From NCBI RefSeq assembly GCF_011801125.1, contig NZ_CP046171.1, forward strand, positions 1,178,001-1,242,000: a stretch of 64,000 nucleotides of DNA. The letters are read 5' to 3'. A program made the translations under genes and the position numbers. The stretch comes from Nocardia brasiliensis (lineage in GTDB: Bacteria; Actinomycetota; Actinomycetes; Mycobacteriales; Mycobacteriaceae). Under the pieces are notes generated by a model, which was not told the origin of the DNA, did not search any database, and was given only the letters and a program-made list of their open reading frames with translations. Position 1 is the first letter of the stretch. Each line of letters opens with the position of its first letter. Shown in pieces: positions 8,041 to 17,470 of this stretch.

Positions 8041-8707
8041 CCTCCGTGGCGCAGCACGCCCGCATGAACTCATCGAATGTCGTGGTGAAGGCGGTACGGC
8101 CGGCCGCTGCCGCCGCCTCGAGATCGTCGTCGTCGAAGGCGGTCTCCTGGCATTCCATGCCGAGGTGACCGATCAGCTGCCACACGCCGAGGATGAGCCG
8201 CACCGGCAGCGCGTCGGGCGTGGTGTCGAGTCGCTCGGCGAGCACCTGCGCGATCGCGACGTTCTTGGTCTCGGCGTGGTCGATGCTGCGCATGCCGACC
8301 GACGCGCTGCTGCGGATGATCCGGCGCATCTGCTGGAACTGCCGGAAGGTCACCGGGTCGGTGCTGTCGTTCGTCGCGGCGCGGTCGATGACCTTAAGGA
8401 AGGCTGCACGCAGCGCGTGCAGTTCGTTGCCGGTGCGCGGCTGTTCGCGCAGTGCCTGCGCCACGGCCGCGCCGAAGTCGGTCACCGGCCCGAGGACGAT
8501 GTCTTCCTTGCTCTCGAAGTATCGGTTGATCGTGCGCGGCGAGATGTCGGCCGCGTTGGCGATCTGCTCGATCGTGGTCGCGTCGAATCCCTGTGTGTCG
8601 CACAGGTTCAGGCCGACCTCGATGATGCGCAGCCGAGTCTGCTGCTTCTTGCGCTCGCGCAGGCCCGGGTTGGCGTGCGTACTCGGCGGCGTCGGTGACT
8701 CGAGCAT
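8024..8707 (-). CDS. TetR-family regulator of the divergent DHA2 efflux gene
   Basis: A 227-residue protein. The helix-turn-helix reads RLRIIEVGLNLCDTQGFDATTIEQIANAADISPRTINRYFESKED across residues about 27-72. Starts before this domain are limited, and ATG 8707 is the natural choice. It faces the transporter gene at 8837 across 129 bp holding two palindromes, the usual drug-efflux repressor arrangement. The inducing compound is unknown. Confidence 0.88.
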   Translation of the reverse strand: MLESPTPPSTHANPGLRERKKQQTRLRIIEVGLNLCDTQGFDATTIEQIANAADISPRTINRYFESKEDIVLGPVTDFGAAVAQALREQPRTGNELHALRAAFLKVIDRAATNDSTDPVTFRQFQQMRRIIRSSASVGMRSIDHAETKNVAIAQVLAERLDTTPDALPVRLILGVWQLIGHLGMECQETAFDDDDLEAAAAAGRTAFTTTFDEFMRACCATEGAADR

Positions 8708-8755
8708 GCCGCCATGCTATCGCAATCGGGCCAGATTGTGTCATTAACGGACAAC

Positions 8756-8794
8756 TGTCGCAGTGCGACATTTTTCTATTGACGACAAATGTCG
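8756..8794. promoter_or_regulatory. Two operator palindromes in the TetR/DHA2 intergenic region
   Basis: Site 1 is the perfect palindrome TGTCGCA-G-TGCGACA (8756-8770). Site 2 is CGACAAATGTCG (8783-8794), with matching half-sites. The centres are about 25 bp apart. A possible -35 hexamer TTGACG (8779-8784) for the transporter overlaps site 2, which would suit repression. Confidence 0.65.
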
Positions 8795-8836
8795 CTACAT
8801 GTCAGGATTGCTCGACTTTGAGATGAGGAGAAGACA

Positions 8837-10333
8837 GTGACCGACCCCGCGGCAGCGGTAGCAGTTTCGGAAAGACAAGGCAGTTCAGCGCGCTGGTTCG
8901 CCCTCGGCGTGATCGCGCTGGCCCAGCTCATGGTGGTGCTCGACGCCACGATCGTGACGATCTCGCTGCCCTTCGCGCAGCAGGATCTCGGCATCAGCGA
9001 CGGCAACAAGCAGTGGATGCTCACGGCCTACACGCTGATCTTCGGCGGCCTGCTGTTGCTCGGCGGCCGACTGGCCGACTACCTCGGCCGACGGCGGATC
9101 TTCATCATCGGCCTGGTCGGTTTCGCCGCCGCGTCGGCACTTGCCGGTCTCGCACAGAACGGGGCCGAGATGTTCGCCGGACGGGCCCTGCAGGGCGCGT
9201 TCGCGGCGTTGCTCGCGCCGGCCGCGCTCTCATTGCTCTCGGTGACCTTCACCGAACCGGGCGAGCGGGCCAAGGCCTTCGGCCTGTTCGCGGGCATCTC
9301 CGCGGGCGGTGCGGCGCTCGGGCTGATCGCCGGTGGCGCGCTCACCGAGTACGCCTCGTGGCGCTGGTGCCTGCTGGTGAACACCCCGATCGCGCTGCTC
9401 GCCCTGGTCGGCGCGCTGGCCTGGGTGGTCAGGGACGTGCCGACGCCGCGGACCGGCGGCTACGACGTGCCCGGCGCCGTCACCGTGACCCTTGGCCTGA
9501 TCGCGATCGTCTACGGCTTCAGCCGGGCCGCCGACGACGGCTGGCTGGCCGGTAGCACGCTCGGCCTGCTCGTCGCCGGTGCCGCGCTGCTGATCGCGTT
9601 CGTCGCCATCGAGCGGCGCTCGGCGAATCCGCTGCTGCCGCTGCATATCCCGGGTGAGATCAACCGGGGCGGCGCGTTCCTCGCGGCGCTGCTCGTGCCG
9701 ATCGCCATGTTCGCGATGTTCCTGTTCCTGAGCTACTACTTCCAGATCACGCTCGGCTACTCCTCGCTGAAGGCCGGGTTCGCGTTCCTGCCGTTCCCGG
9801 CGGGTATCGCGATCTCCGCGGGCGTGACCAGCGCGCTGCTGCCCAAGCTCGGCCCGCGGCCGCTGATGGTGGCCGGTGCGGTGCTCGGCGTGCTCGGCCT
9901 GGTGTGGCTGGCCCAGCTCGGTTTCGGGGACGGCTACGCGACCAGCGTGCTGCCCGCGCAGTTGCTGATCGCGCTCGGCATGGGTCCGCTGTTCGTCGGC
10001 ATGCAGACCGTCGCACTGCATCAGGTCGAGGAGGCCGACTCGGGCGTGGCCAGCGCGCTGCTGAACGCGGCGCAGCAGGTGGGCGGCGCGGTCGGGACCG
10101 CGCTGCTGACCACCATCTCGGTGCAGACGGCCAAGAGCTACGCCGAGAGCCATGCCACGCTGGACAACCTGGTCGCTCGCGCCTCGATCCACAGCTACGA
10201 CGTGGCCTTCTATGTCGGTGCCGGGTTCTTCCTCGCGGCTATCCCGGTGATCTGGCTGATGATCCGGGACCGGCCGGCCACCCTGATCGAGGGCGCCGAC
10301 GACGCGGCCCGGCCGGTGCACGTCGGGGTCTGA
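8837..10333 (+). CDS. DHA2-family MFS drug:proton antiporter
   Basis: A 498-residue membrane protein with about 14 hydrophobic helices, the DHA2 (EmrB/QacA) layout. Motif A is visible as GGRLADYLGRRRIF. The helix-1 signature LMVVLDATIVTISLPF and the helix-5 motif C region (SAGGAALGLIAGGALTEY) are intact. GTG 8837 follows GAGGAGAAG. It is expected to expel hydrophobic cations or antibiotics and to be repressed by the divergent TetR protein. It ends just before a strong terminator hairpin. Confidence 0.9.
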   Translation: MTDPAAAVAVSERQGSSARWFALGVIALAQLMVVLDATIVTISLPFAQQDLGISDGNKQWMLTAYTLIFGGLLLLGGRLADYLGRRRIFIIGLVGFAAASALAGLAQNGAEMFAGRALQGAFAALLAPAALSLLSVTFTEPGERAKAFGLFAGISAGGAALGLIAGGALTEYASWRWCLLVNTPIALLALVGALAWVVRDVPTPRTGGYDVPGAVTVTLGLIAIVYGFSRAADDGWLAGSTLGLLVAGAALLIAFVAIERRSANPLLPLHIPGEINRGGAFLAALLVPIAMFAMFLFLSYYFQITLGYSSLKAGFAFLPFPAGIAISAGVTSALLPKLGPRPLMVAGAVLGVLGLVWLAQLGFGDGYATSVLPAQLLIALGMGPLFVGMQTVALHQVEEADSGVASALLNAAQQVGGAVGTALLTTISVQTAKSYAESHATLDNLVARASIHSYDVAFYVGAGFFLAAIPVIWLMIRDRPATLIEGADDAARPVHVGV

Positions 10334-10351
10334 TCATCTGGATAACGAACC

Positions 10352-10387
10352 AGGTCCGCGGATCGCCACCCGGCGATCCGCGGACCT
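10352..10387 (+). terminator. Strong hairpin terminator after the DHA2 gene
   Basis: Perfect 16-bp arms (10352-10367 and 10372-10387) with loop ACCC, beginning 18 bases after the stop codon. There is no T-run. The rest of the 305-bp gap to icd holds one imperfect palindrome, TACCAGTCAGTA (10429-10440), the presumed icd promoter region, and the icd ribosome-binding site. Confidence 0.8.
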
Positions 10388-10638
10388 ATCGTGGGTGCGG
10401 CGGGCGACCTGCGAATTGCGCTCTGACCTACCAGTCAGTAAGTTCGTGGGGTTTCTCACTCGGGGGGCTGCCCGCACACCGTGAACGGCGGCAGCAGTAC
10501 GCTTGTCTTGTTTGCACCACACGTCTCGCGGACAACGCGGGGCATATACGTTGTCTGTTGGAACAGCTGGGGTCCGCTCACAAGCGTGTTCGCCTGGCCG
10601 TGCAATGAGGGCACCATCCTAGGAGGACACGAAGATCC

Positions 10639-11856
10639 ATGTCCAAGATCAAGGTTGAAGGCACCGTCGTCGAACTCGACGGCGACGAGATGACCCGGAT
10701 CATCTGGCAGTTCATCAAGGACAAGCTGATCCACCCGTATCTCGATGTGAACCTCGAGTACTACGACCTGGGCATCGAGTACCGGGACAAGACAGACGAC
10801 CAGGTCACCATCGACGCCGCCGAGGCGATCAAGCGCCACGGCGTCGGCGTCAAGTGCGCCACCATCACCCCGGACGAGGCTCGCGTCAAGGAATTCGGGC
10901 TGAAGAAGATGTGGCGCTCGCCCAACGGCACCATCCGCAACATCCTCGGCGGCACCATCTTCCGCGCCCCGATCATCATCTCCAACGTGCCGCGTCTGGT
11001 CCCCGGTTGGACCAAGCCGATCATCATCGGCCGCCACGCGTTCGGTGATCAGTACCGCGCCACCGATTTCAAGGTGTACCAGGCGGGCACGGTCACCGTG
11101 ACTTTCACGCCGGAGGACGGCAGCGAGCCGATCCAGCACGAGGTCGTGAAGATGCCGGACGAGGGCGGCGTCGTCATGGGCATGTACAACTTCAAGAACT
11201 CGATCATCGATTTCGCGCGGGCGTCGTTCAACTACGGCCTGCAGCAGAACTACCCGGTGTACCTCTCCACGAAGAACACCATCCTCAAGGCCTACGACGG
11301 CATGTTCAAGGACACGTTCCAGGATGTCTTCGACGCCGAGTTCAAGACCCAGTTCGACGCGGCGGGCCTGACCTACGAGCACCGCCTCATCGACGACATG
11401 GTCGCCTCCTCCATGAAGTGGGAGGGCGGCTACGTCTGGGCCTGTAAGAACTACGACGGCGACGTGCAGTCCGACACCGTGGCCCAGGGCTTCGGTTCGC
11501 TCGGCCTGATGACCTCGGTGCTGCTGACCCCGGACGGCAGGACCTGTGAGGCCGAGGCCGCGCACGGCACCGTCACCCGGCACTACCGCCAGCACCAGCA
11601 GGGCAAGCCGACCTCGACCAACCCGATCGCGTCGATCTTCGCCTGGACGCGCGGCCTCGAGCATCGCGGCAAGCTGGACAACACCCCCGAGGTGATCGGC
11701 TTCTCGCAGACCCTCGAGGACGTCGTCATCAAGACCGTCGAGGGTGGTCAGATGACCAAGGACCTCGCGCTGCTGGTCGGTGGCGATCAGGGCTACCTGA
11801 GCACCGAGGAGTTCCTCGGCGCGCTGGACGCCAACCTGGCCCGCGCACTGCGCTGA
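10639..11856 (+). CDS. icd: Isocitrate dehydrogenase, NADP-dependent, homodimeric eukaryote-like type
   Basis: Oxidises isocitrate to 2-oxoglutarate and CO2, making NADPH. The 405-residue length and start [20 protein letters not shown] are those of the dimeric Icd1 type found in mycobacteria, not the E. coli type. The substrate loop [18 protein letters not shown] and the metal-binding region LIDDMVA are intact. ATG 10639 has AGGAGG about 12 bases upstream. It is a stand-alone transcription unit closed by the hairpin at 11910. In M. tuberculosis icd1 is also next to metC-metA. Confidence 0.96.
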   Translation: MSKIKVEGTVVELDGDEMTRIIWQFIKDKLIHPYLDVNLEYYDLGIEYRDKTDDQVTIDAAEAIKRHGVGVKCATITPDEARVKEFGLKKMWRSPNGTIRNILGGTIFRAPIIISNVPRLVPGWTKPIIIGRHAFGDQYRATDFKVYQAGTVTVTFTPEDGSEPIQHEVVKMPDEGGVVMGMYNFKNSIIDFARASFNYGLQQNYPVYLSTKNTILKAYDGMFKDTFQDVFDAEFKTQFDAAGLTYEHRLIDDMVASSMKWEGGYVWACKNYDGDVQSDTVAQGFGSLGLMTSVLLTPDGRTCEAEAAHGTVTRHYRQHQQGKPTSTNPIASIFAWTRGLEHRGKLDNTPEVIGFSQTLEDVVIKTVEGGQMTKDLALLVGGDQGYLSTEEFLGALDANLARALR

Positions 11857-11909
11857 TCAGGTGAATGTCCCGGCGCTGGAAGTGAATCCGGCGCCGGGGA
11901 GGGACCGCA

Positions 11910-11944
11910 CGGGCACCCGCACCACTCGGTGGTACGGGTGCCCG
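11910..11944 (+). terminator. Hairpin terminator after icd
   Basis: The perfect outer arms are CGGGCACCCG and CGGGTGCCCG, with an inner CCAC/GTGG pairing, 54 bases after the icd stop. A short T-rich stretch (TTGTTT) follows. In the rest of the 320-bp gap to the next gene I see only an AT-richer stretch around 12030-12130 that probably carries the promoter of the MFS gene. Confidence 0.75.
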
Positions 11945-12176
11945 GATTGTTTCCCGGGTCAGGCCGAGACCGGGCGGGCGCGCAGCATCGCGTACAGCGC
12001 CGGGAGTCGCATCGGGGTACGCGAGTGTTTCCGAACGAAAATTGCCAGGTCGAATGGCCGCGGCGTCCCTATTGGGCGATTTTTCCTTCTGACCTGCATG
12101 TTTTCTGTGCCTAAAGGTGTTTCAACTCACGTTTACTCGGGAAGCGAAACCGTCGCGGGAGGCGTTTCATGAATAC

Positions 12177-13415
12177 GTGACCACCCCACTCGCCACCCAG
12201 GTAACCGCACGCCCCGAGGCTGAGCGGACGAACTGGCATATTCCGGCCATGCTCGCGCTGGCGCTCGGCGGATTCGGCATCGGCACAACAGAATTCGTCA
12301 CCATGGGGCTGTTGCCCAATATCGCCCACGCCATGGGCGTCACCGAACCAACGGCGGGACACGCCGTGTCCGCGTACGCGCTCGGCGTGGTGATCGGTGC
12401 GCCGGTCATCGCCGCGCTGTGCGCGCGGGTGTCCCGCAAGAGATTGCTGATCGCGTTGATGGCGGCGTTCACGCTGGGCAACGTGGCGACCGTGCTCGCG
12501 CCGAGCTTTGGCACGCTGGTGGCCGCCCGGTTCGTCTCCGGCCTGCCGCACGGCGCGTACTTCGGCGTCGCCTCGCTCGCCGCCGCCACCCTCGCCCCGG
12601 TCGGGCAGCGCGCGAAGGCGGTTGCCGCGGTTATGCTGGGGCTGAGCGCCGCCAATGTTGTCGGCGTTCCCGCCGCGACCTGGCTCGGTCAGCATCTCGG
12701 CTGGCGCGACGCCTACGTGGTGGTCGCCGTCATCGGGCTGGCCACGGTCGCCGCCCTCATCAAGTTCGTCCCGGAACTCACCGGCATCACGATGACCAAC
12801 CCCGTTACCGAACTCGGCGCGCTGCGTCGTCCGCAGGTGTTGCTGACCCTGCTGGTCGGCGCGATCGGCTTCGGCGGCATGTTCGCCGTCTACACCTACA
12901 TCACCACCACCCTCACCGGCGTCGCGGGCATGTCCGCGGGTCTGGTTCCGCTGGTGCTGATGCTGTTCGGCGTCGGCATGGTGGTCGGCAATATCGTCGG
13001 CGGCGTGCTCGCCGACCGCGGCGTGGACCGCGCGATCTACTTCGCCATGATCGGCATGGCCGTCATCCTCGCCGGATTCGTTGCGGCGGCGCACAACCCG
13101 TACACCGCGGCGATCGGGGCGTTCCTGGTCGGCGTGAGCGGCGCCGCGCTCGCCCCCGGCCTGCAGACCAGGCTGATGGACGTGGCGCACGAGGCGCAGA
13201 CGCTGGCCGCCGCGCTGAACCACGCCGCGCTGAACATCGCCAACGCCGCGGGCGCCTGGCTCGGCGGCGCGGTGATCGCGGCGAGGCTCGGGTATACCGC
13301 GCCCGCCATGGTCGGCGCGGGACTGGCCGTGGTCGGCGTGCTGCTGTTCGCCGTCACCGTCTGGTCGGCCCGGCGCGACGCGCGCCTGGTCGCGGCCGCC
13401 GCGCTGATCGCTTGA
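12177..13415 (+). CDS. DHA1-family MFS exporter (AraJ/chloramphenicol-resistance type)
   Basis: A 412-residue, 12-helix transporter. The N-terminal FGIGTTEFVTMGLLPNIA and the following VISAYALGV-type segment are signatures of the AraJ/SotB/Cmx branch of DHA1. A cytoplasmic RVSRKRLLIA loop follows helix 2. The start is uncertain. GTG 12177 has GGGAGG 14 bases upstream; an earlier in-frame codon at 12117 would add 20 polar residues. The TetR gene follows after 35 bp. The substrate is unknown. Confidence 0.85.
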   Translation: MTTPLATQVTARPEAERTNWHIPAMLALALGGFGIGTTEFVTMGLLPNIAHAMGVTEPTAGHAVSAYALGVVIGAPVIAALCARVSRKRLLIALMAAFTLGNVATVLAPSFGTLVAARFVSGLPHGAYFGVASLAAATLAPVGQRAKAVAAVMLGLSAANVVGVPAATWLGQHLGWRDAYVVVAVIGLATVAALIKFVPELTGITMTNPVTELGALRRPQVLLTLLVGAIGFGGMFAVYTYITTTLTGVAGMSAGLVPLVLMLFGVGMVVGNIVGGVLADRGVDRAIYFAMIGMAVILAGFVAAAHNPYTAAIGAFLVGVSGAALAPGLQTRLMDVAHEAQTLAAALNHAALNIANAAGAWLGGAVIAARLGYTAPAMVGAGLAVVGVLLFAVTVWSARRDARLVAAAALIA

Positions 13416-13433
13416 ACATACAGAGCTGTATGT
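13416..13433. promoter_or_regulatory. Operator palindrome in front of TetR gene 13451
   Basis: ACATACAGAGCTGTATGT, arms ACATACA and TGTATGT around four bases. It starts immediately after the MFS stop codon and 18 bases before the TetR start. The same palindrome recurs at 16093-16110, upstream of the thiolase operon. Confidence 0.75.
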
Positions 13434-13450
13434 AAGTGTAGAATCATCGG

Positions 13451-14095
13451 ATGGCCAGGATCGAAGTCGCGAAGCCGCAGCGCCGCACCCAGGAGCAACG
13501 CAGCACCGAGATGCGCACGCGGTTGCTCGACGCGACCATCGACTGTCTGGTCGAGTACGGCTATGCCGGTACCACCACGCCCCGGGTCGCCGAGCGAGCG
13601 GGCGTCACCCGCGGCGCGCAGGTGCATCACTTCGGGTCCAAGACCGATCTGGTGGTCGCCGCGATCAGCCATCTCGCGCAGCTGCGCGCCGAGACCGCGA
13701 TGCGCGAGATGGCCAGGGTCGAGCGCGGCGACGACCCGGTCGGTGCGGCCCTGGAGTTTCTCTGGGAGCTGCACCAGGGCCCGCTGTTCATCGCCACCGT
13801 GGAACTGTGGGTGGCGGGTCGCACCGATCCCGTGCTCGCCGCCGCGATGGAGAAGGTCGAGCCTTTCGTCAACAACGCCGTCCTGATGGCCGTGGCCCGC
13901 TTCGTCCCCGACGAGATCCGCCGCAAGGAAGCCCGCGACTTCATCTACACCGCGATGGACGCCCTGCGCGGCATCCTCGTCTCCAACTTCATCGACCCCG
14001 ACAACGAACGTGCCCGCCGCCGTTGGCGTCGCGCCACCGCCCACCTGCACGACGTCGCCGCGGCCGCCCTGGCCGGCGTCCGCACCCCCGACTGA
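13451..14095 (+). CDS. TetR-family regulator, predicted to control the thiolase operon
   Basis: A 214-residue protein. The helix-turn-helix is RLLDATIDCLVEYGYAGTTT, then PRVAERAGVTRGAQVHHFGSKTDLV. The C-terminal domain (FLWELHQGPLFIATVELWVAGRTDP) matches the ligand domain of TetR proteins that often sense acyl-CoA or lipids. ATG 13451 is the only sensible start. The palindrome at 13416-13433 implies autoregulation. The matching site at 16093-16110 suggests that it also represses the fatty-acid-type operon starting at 16202. Confidence 0.87.
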   Translation: MARIEVAKPQRRTQEQRSTEMRTRLLDATIDCLVEYGYAGTTTPRVAERAGVTRGAQVHHFGSKTDLVVAAISHLAQLRAETAMREMARVERGDDPVGAALEFLWELHQGPLFIATVELWVAGRTDPVLAAAMEKVEPFVNNAVLMAVARFVPDEIRRKEARDFIYTAMDALRGILVSNFIDPDNERARRRWRRATAHLHDVAAAALAGVRTPD

Positions 14096-14098
14096 ACC

Positions 14099-14145
14099 GC
14101 GGGACGAGAACCGGTGCGGCGCGGGGCCGTTCGGTCTCGTCCCGC
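14099..14145. terminator. Bidirectional hairpin between convergent TetR and permease genes
   Basis: Perfect 11-bp arms GCGGGACGAGA (14099-14109) and TCTCGTCCCGC (14135-14145), extendable inward by CCG/CGG. They fill the 62-bp gap between the two convergent stop codons. Confidence 0.8.
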
Positions 14146-14157
14146 TCGACGGGACGG

Positions 14158-15810
14158 TCAGTGTTGGCGGGGCAGGAGGTGGTGGCCGGGTTTGTCGGTG
14201 GACAGGGCCAGGGAGCTGATGTACTGGATCTCGCCCTCGGGGCCGGGGGTGGCCGAGGCGATCATGTCGGGGCGCTCGAACTCCAGGCCGGTGACGTGGC
14301 AGGTGAGGGTTTCCCCGGACGGGTTACCGTGCTCGTCGAACATCGGCAGATCGATGCCGTCGTCGCTGCGCCGCAGGTAGTACTTGCCCTTGGTGGCGAT
14401 CGCGGTCAGCGGGGTGGCGACGAACGAGACCAGCACCGCGACGATGGGGGAGTACGGCTTGAGCAGGTCACCGAACAGGCCGAAGAACGTCATGATCGAC
14501 AGCACCGCCGAGAGTCCGAAGCCGACCAGCCCGACCGGGTTGAAGTCGTACAGCATGCCGCGACGGAACTCCGGCTGCTTCGGTGAGATCTTCAGCAGGT
14601 ACTTGTTGACCGCGATATCCGTTGCGACGGTGACGATCCACGCGATGCCGCAGTTGGCATAGAAGCCGAGGATGTTATTGAGGAAGTCGAACATGTTGGC
14701 TTCCATCAGAATCAACGCGATCACCAGGTTCACGCCGAGGAAGATCAGCCTGCCCGGGTAGGTCTTGGTGACTCGGGTGTAGGAGTTGGTCCAGGCGAGG
14801 GAGCCGGAGTAGGCGTTGGTCACGTTGATCTTGATCTGGCTGATCACGACGAGCACCACGGCCAGTGTCATAGCCAGCCAGCCCGGCACCATGTCGCGGT
14901 AGATCTCCAGGAACTGGTGCACCGGCTGGTTCGCGATGCCCTGCGCGGCAGGCACATTCGCGATCAGGTACACCGCGAGGAACAGCCCGACCACCTGCTT
15001 GAGCGCGCCGAAGACCACCCAGCCGGGGCCGGCGAGCAGCATCCAGGTCCACCACCGGCGGGCGTTGTCCGGCGTGCGCGGCGGCATGAAGCGCAGGTAG
15101 TCGATCTGCTCGGCGATCTGCGCGATCAGTGAAAGGCACACCCCGGCGGCCAGCAGCGTGCCGGAAAAGCTGACGCCGGAACCGTTCTCGCCGCCGTAGG
15201 CGAAGAACGAGGACACCGAGTCGGGGTGGCGCACCAGCAGGAACCCGAACGGCAGCACCATCAGCAGCAGCCAGAGCGGCGTCGTCCACACCTGCAGCTT
15301 GGCCAGCGTGTTCATGCCGTAGATGACCAGCGGGAAGATGATCAGCGTCGAGGCCAGATACCCCAGCCACAGCGGCACGCCGAGGCCGAGCTCGAGCCCC
15401 TGGGCCATGATCGACCCCTCCAGCGCGAAGAAGATGAAGGTGAACGAGGCGAACACGATATTGGTGACGACCGACCCGTAGTAACCGAATCCGCTACCGC
15501 GGGTGATCAAATCGAGGTCGATGTTGTAGCGCGCCGCGTAATAGGCCAGTGGAAATCCGGTCAGCATCACCACAACGGCGAACAGCGCGATACCGAGCAA
15601 CGCGTTCCCGGTGCCGTTGGCGATGCCGATGTTCGCGCCGATCGCGAAATCGGCCAGGTAGGCGATGCCACCGAGGGCGGAGATGCCGACAACGGCCGGG
15701 CTCCATTTCCGGTAACTCCGTGGCGCGAACCGCAGGGTGTAGTCCTCGAGTGTTTCTTTGGCTGCGGCGATCCCGTCGGAATTCGACGATCGGGTATCGA
15801 GCTCGACCAC
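14158..15810 (-). CDS. NCS1-family nucleobase:cation symporter
   Basis: A 550-residue membrane protein with about 12 hydrophobic helices. The order and motifs fit the NCS1 purine/cytosine/allantoin permease family: helix 1 region VGISALGGIAYLADFAIG, helix 3 region RGSGFGYYGS, and the helix 8 region INVTNAYSGSLAWTNSYTR. GTG 15810 follows GAGGAG. An extended hydrophilic C-terminal tail of about 70 residues is longer than in most family members. There are no catabolic enzymes beside it, so the substrate stays open. Confidence 0.88.
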   Translation of the reverse strand: MVELDTRSSNSDGIAAAKETLEDYTLRFAPRSYRKWSPAVVGISALGGIAYLADFAIGANIGIANGTGNALLGIALFAVVVMLTGFPLAYYAARYNIDLDLITRGSGFGYYGSVVTNIVFASFTFIFFALEGSIMAQGLELGLGVPLWLGYLASTLIIFPLVIYGMNTLAKLQVWTTPLWLLLMVLPFGFLLVRHPDSVSSFFAYGGENGSGVSFSGTLLAAGVCLSLIAQIAEQIDYLRFMPPRTPDNARRWWTWMLLAGPGWVVFGALKQVVGLFLAVYLIANVPAAQGIANQPVHQFLEIYRDMVPGWLAMTLAVVLVVISQIKINVTNAYSGSLAWTNSYTRVTKTYPGRLIFLGVNLVIALILMEANMFDFLNNILGFYANCGIAWIVTVATDIAVNKYLLKISPKQPEFRRGMLYDFNPVGLVGFGLSAVLSIMTFFGLFGDLLKPYSPIVAVLVSFVATPLTAIATKGKYYLRRSDDGIDLPMFDEHGNPSGETLTCHVTGLEFERPDMIASATPGPEGEIQYISSLALSTDKPGHHLLPRQH

Positions 15811-15998
15811 TTTTTCTCCTCATCCCCGCCACTTCGATCAACAACCTCTCGACGGTCGTACACGGTTGTGGACGCTGAATTTCCGATCCATTACGCGGCT
15901 GTTACGGCCGCCGGGGCGGTGAGTCACATCACAGCGACCGGCGCGGCGGAGGTTGGGTGCCAGGTGGCGGCGGTCATGCACCAGCGCGAACTGGGAAT

Positions 15999-16020
15999 AC
16001 ATACACCTCCGACGGTATGT
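15999..16020. promoter_or_regulatory. Degenerate second operator, widened spacing
   Basis: Half-sites ACATACA (15999-16005) and GTATGT (16015-16020) are separated by nine bases instead of about four. It may be a weaker site for the same TetR protein or only a chance half-site pair. Confidence 0.4.
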
Positions 16021-16092
16021 CGCAGATCCTGGGCTAACCGCTGGCCAATCGATAGGCGGAACCGTGGGTACCGGGGAAACTCTTGCGTACTT

Positions 16093-16110
16093 ACATACAT
16101 CTCTGTATGT
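16093..16110. promoter_or_regulatory. Operator palindrome upstream of the thiolase operon
   Basis: ACATACATCTCTGTATGT: the same seven-base arms and four-base centre as the site at 13416-13433, differing only in the centre. It lies 92 bp upstream of the thiolase start codon. Confidence 0.75.
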
Positions 16111-16201
16111 TTGTTTCCAGTTCGGTCCGGACGGATCGGTCAGCGTCGTCCGCGGGCGGCACCCGGCGGGTCGCCGGGACGGGCACTATCTGAGGAGTTC
16201 G

Positions 16202-17407
16202 ATGGCGAACAAGGTTTACGTCGTCGGCGTCGGCATGACGAAGTTCGAAAAGCCGGGCCGCCGCAAGAACGAAGACGGCACCGACTGGGACTACCCGGAC
16301 ATGGCCAGGGAGTCGGGGACCAAGGCGCTCGCCGACGCGGGCATCGCCTACGACCTGGTGGAGCAGGCCTACGTCGGCTACGTGTACGGCGAATCGACCT
16401 CCGGTCAGCGCGCGGTCTACGAACTCGGCATGACCGGCGTCCCGGTGGTGAATGTCAACAACAACTGTTCGACCGGTTCGACCGCGCTCTACCTTGCGGC
16501 GCAGGCGATTCGGGGCGGACTGGCCGAATGCACGCTGGCGCTGGGTTTCGAGAAGATGCAGCCGGGTTCGCTCGGCTCCACCTGGGACGACCGTGAGCAG
16601 CCGATGGCGCGCCACATCATGGCGCTCGCCGAGATCTCCGAGGTGCTGTTCCCGGTGGCGCCGTGGATGTTCGGCGCGGCGGGTCGCGAGCACATGAAGC
16701 AGTACGGCACCACCGCCGAGCACTTCGCCAAGATCGGCTACAAGAACCACAAGCACTCGGTGAACAACCCGTACTCGCAGTTCCAGGACGAGTACTCGAT
16801 GGACGACATCCGCGGCGCGCGGATGATCTACGACCCGCTTACCAAGCTGCAGTGCTCGCCGACCTCCGACGGGTCCGGCGCGGTGATCCTGGCCAGCGAG
16901 GCGTTCGTGGACAAGCACAACCTGGCCGGCCAGGCGGTGGAGATCGTCGGGCAGGCGATGACCACCGACTTCAAGTCCACCTTCGACGAGACCGCCAAGA
17001 ACCTCGTCGGCTACGACATGACCGTGCAGGCGGCACGCAAGGTCTACGAGCAGGCCGGACTCGGCGCCGAGGACTTCCAGGTCATCGAGTTGCACGACTG
17101 CTTCTCGGCCAACGAACTGCTCACCTACGAGGCGCTCGGCCTCTGCGGCGAGGGTGAAGCCGGAAAGCTGATCGACGACAACCTGACCACCTACGGCGGC
17201 AAGTGGGTGGTGAACCCCTCCGGTGGCCTGATCTCCAAGGGACACCCTTTGGGCGCAACGGGTTTGGCGCAGTGCTCCGAACTCACCTGGCAGCTGCGTG
17301 GCACCGCGGACAAGCGGCAGGTCGACGGGGTCACCGCCGCGCTGCAACACAACATCGGCCTCGGCGGCGCGGCGGTGGTCACCGCCTATCAGCGTGCCGA
17401 CCGCTGA
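16202..17407 (+). CDS. Thiolase / lipid-transfer-type acetyl-CoA acyltransferase
   Basis: A 401-residue thiolase of the nonspecific-lipid-transfer branch (SCP-x thiolase-like). The nucleophile Cys89 is in [11 protein letters not shown], and the base His is in [14 protein letters not shown]. The segment HDCFSANEL supplies the third active-site element. The usual second Cys-Gly (CGGG) motif is not obvious, as is normal for this branch. ATG 16202 follows GAGGAG. It heads a same-strand operon with SRPBCC, MaoC, SDR and acyl-CoA dehydrogenase genes. It probably cleaves a 3-ketoacyl-CoA formed by those enzymes. Confidence 0.9.
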   Translation: MANKVYVVGVGMTKFEKPGRRKNEDGTDWDYPDMARESGTKALADAGIAYDLVEQAYVGYVYGESTSGQRAVYELGMTGVPVVNVNNNCSTGSTALYLAAQAIRGGLAECTLALGFEKMQPGSLGSTWDDREQPMARHIMALAEISEVLFPVAPWMFGAAGREHMKQYGTTAEHFAKIGYKNHKHSVNNPYSQFQDEYSMDDIRGARMIYDPLTKLQCSPTSDGSGAVILASEAFVDKHNLAGQAVEIVGQAMTTDFKSTFDETAKNLVGYDMTVQAARKVYEQAGLGAEDFQVIELHDCFSANELLTYEALGLCGEGEAGKLIDDNLTTYGGKWVVNPSGGLISKGHPLGATGLAQCSELTWQLRGTADKRQVDGVTAALQHNIGLGGAAVVTAYQRADR

Positions 17408-17470
17408 GCCGACGCCACCGCACATCCGATCGCTTAACTCGCACAACGAATCTCGACGAGGAGTCAACCC

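Larger units (their letters stand above)
15811..16201. other. 391-bp divergent promoter region of permease and thiolase operon
   Basis: No gene is visible. The region contains one perfect-type and one degenerate copy of the ACATACA/TGTATGT operator (16093-16110 and 15999-16020), then a GC-rich stretch and the GAGGAG ribosome site in front of 16202. Confidence 0.6.

Noticed and set aside
10429..10440. TACCAGTCAGTA as a TetR operator for icd
   Set aside because: The palindrome has a mismatched centre, no TetR gene adjoins, and icd is usually constitutive. Noted only as sequence.
11953..12003. Short minus-strand frame MRLPALYAMLRARPVSA beside the icd terminator
   Set aside because: Only 17 codons, no ribosome-binding site and no homologue I can recall. 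Not enough to claim a gene remnant.
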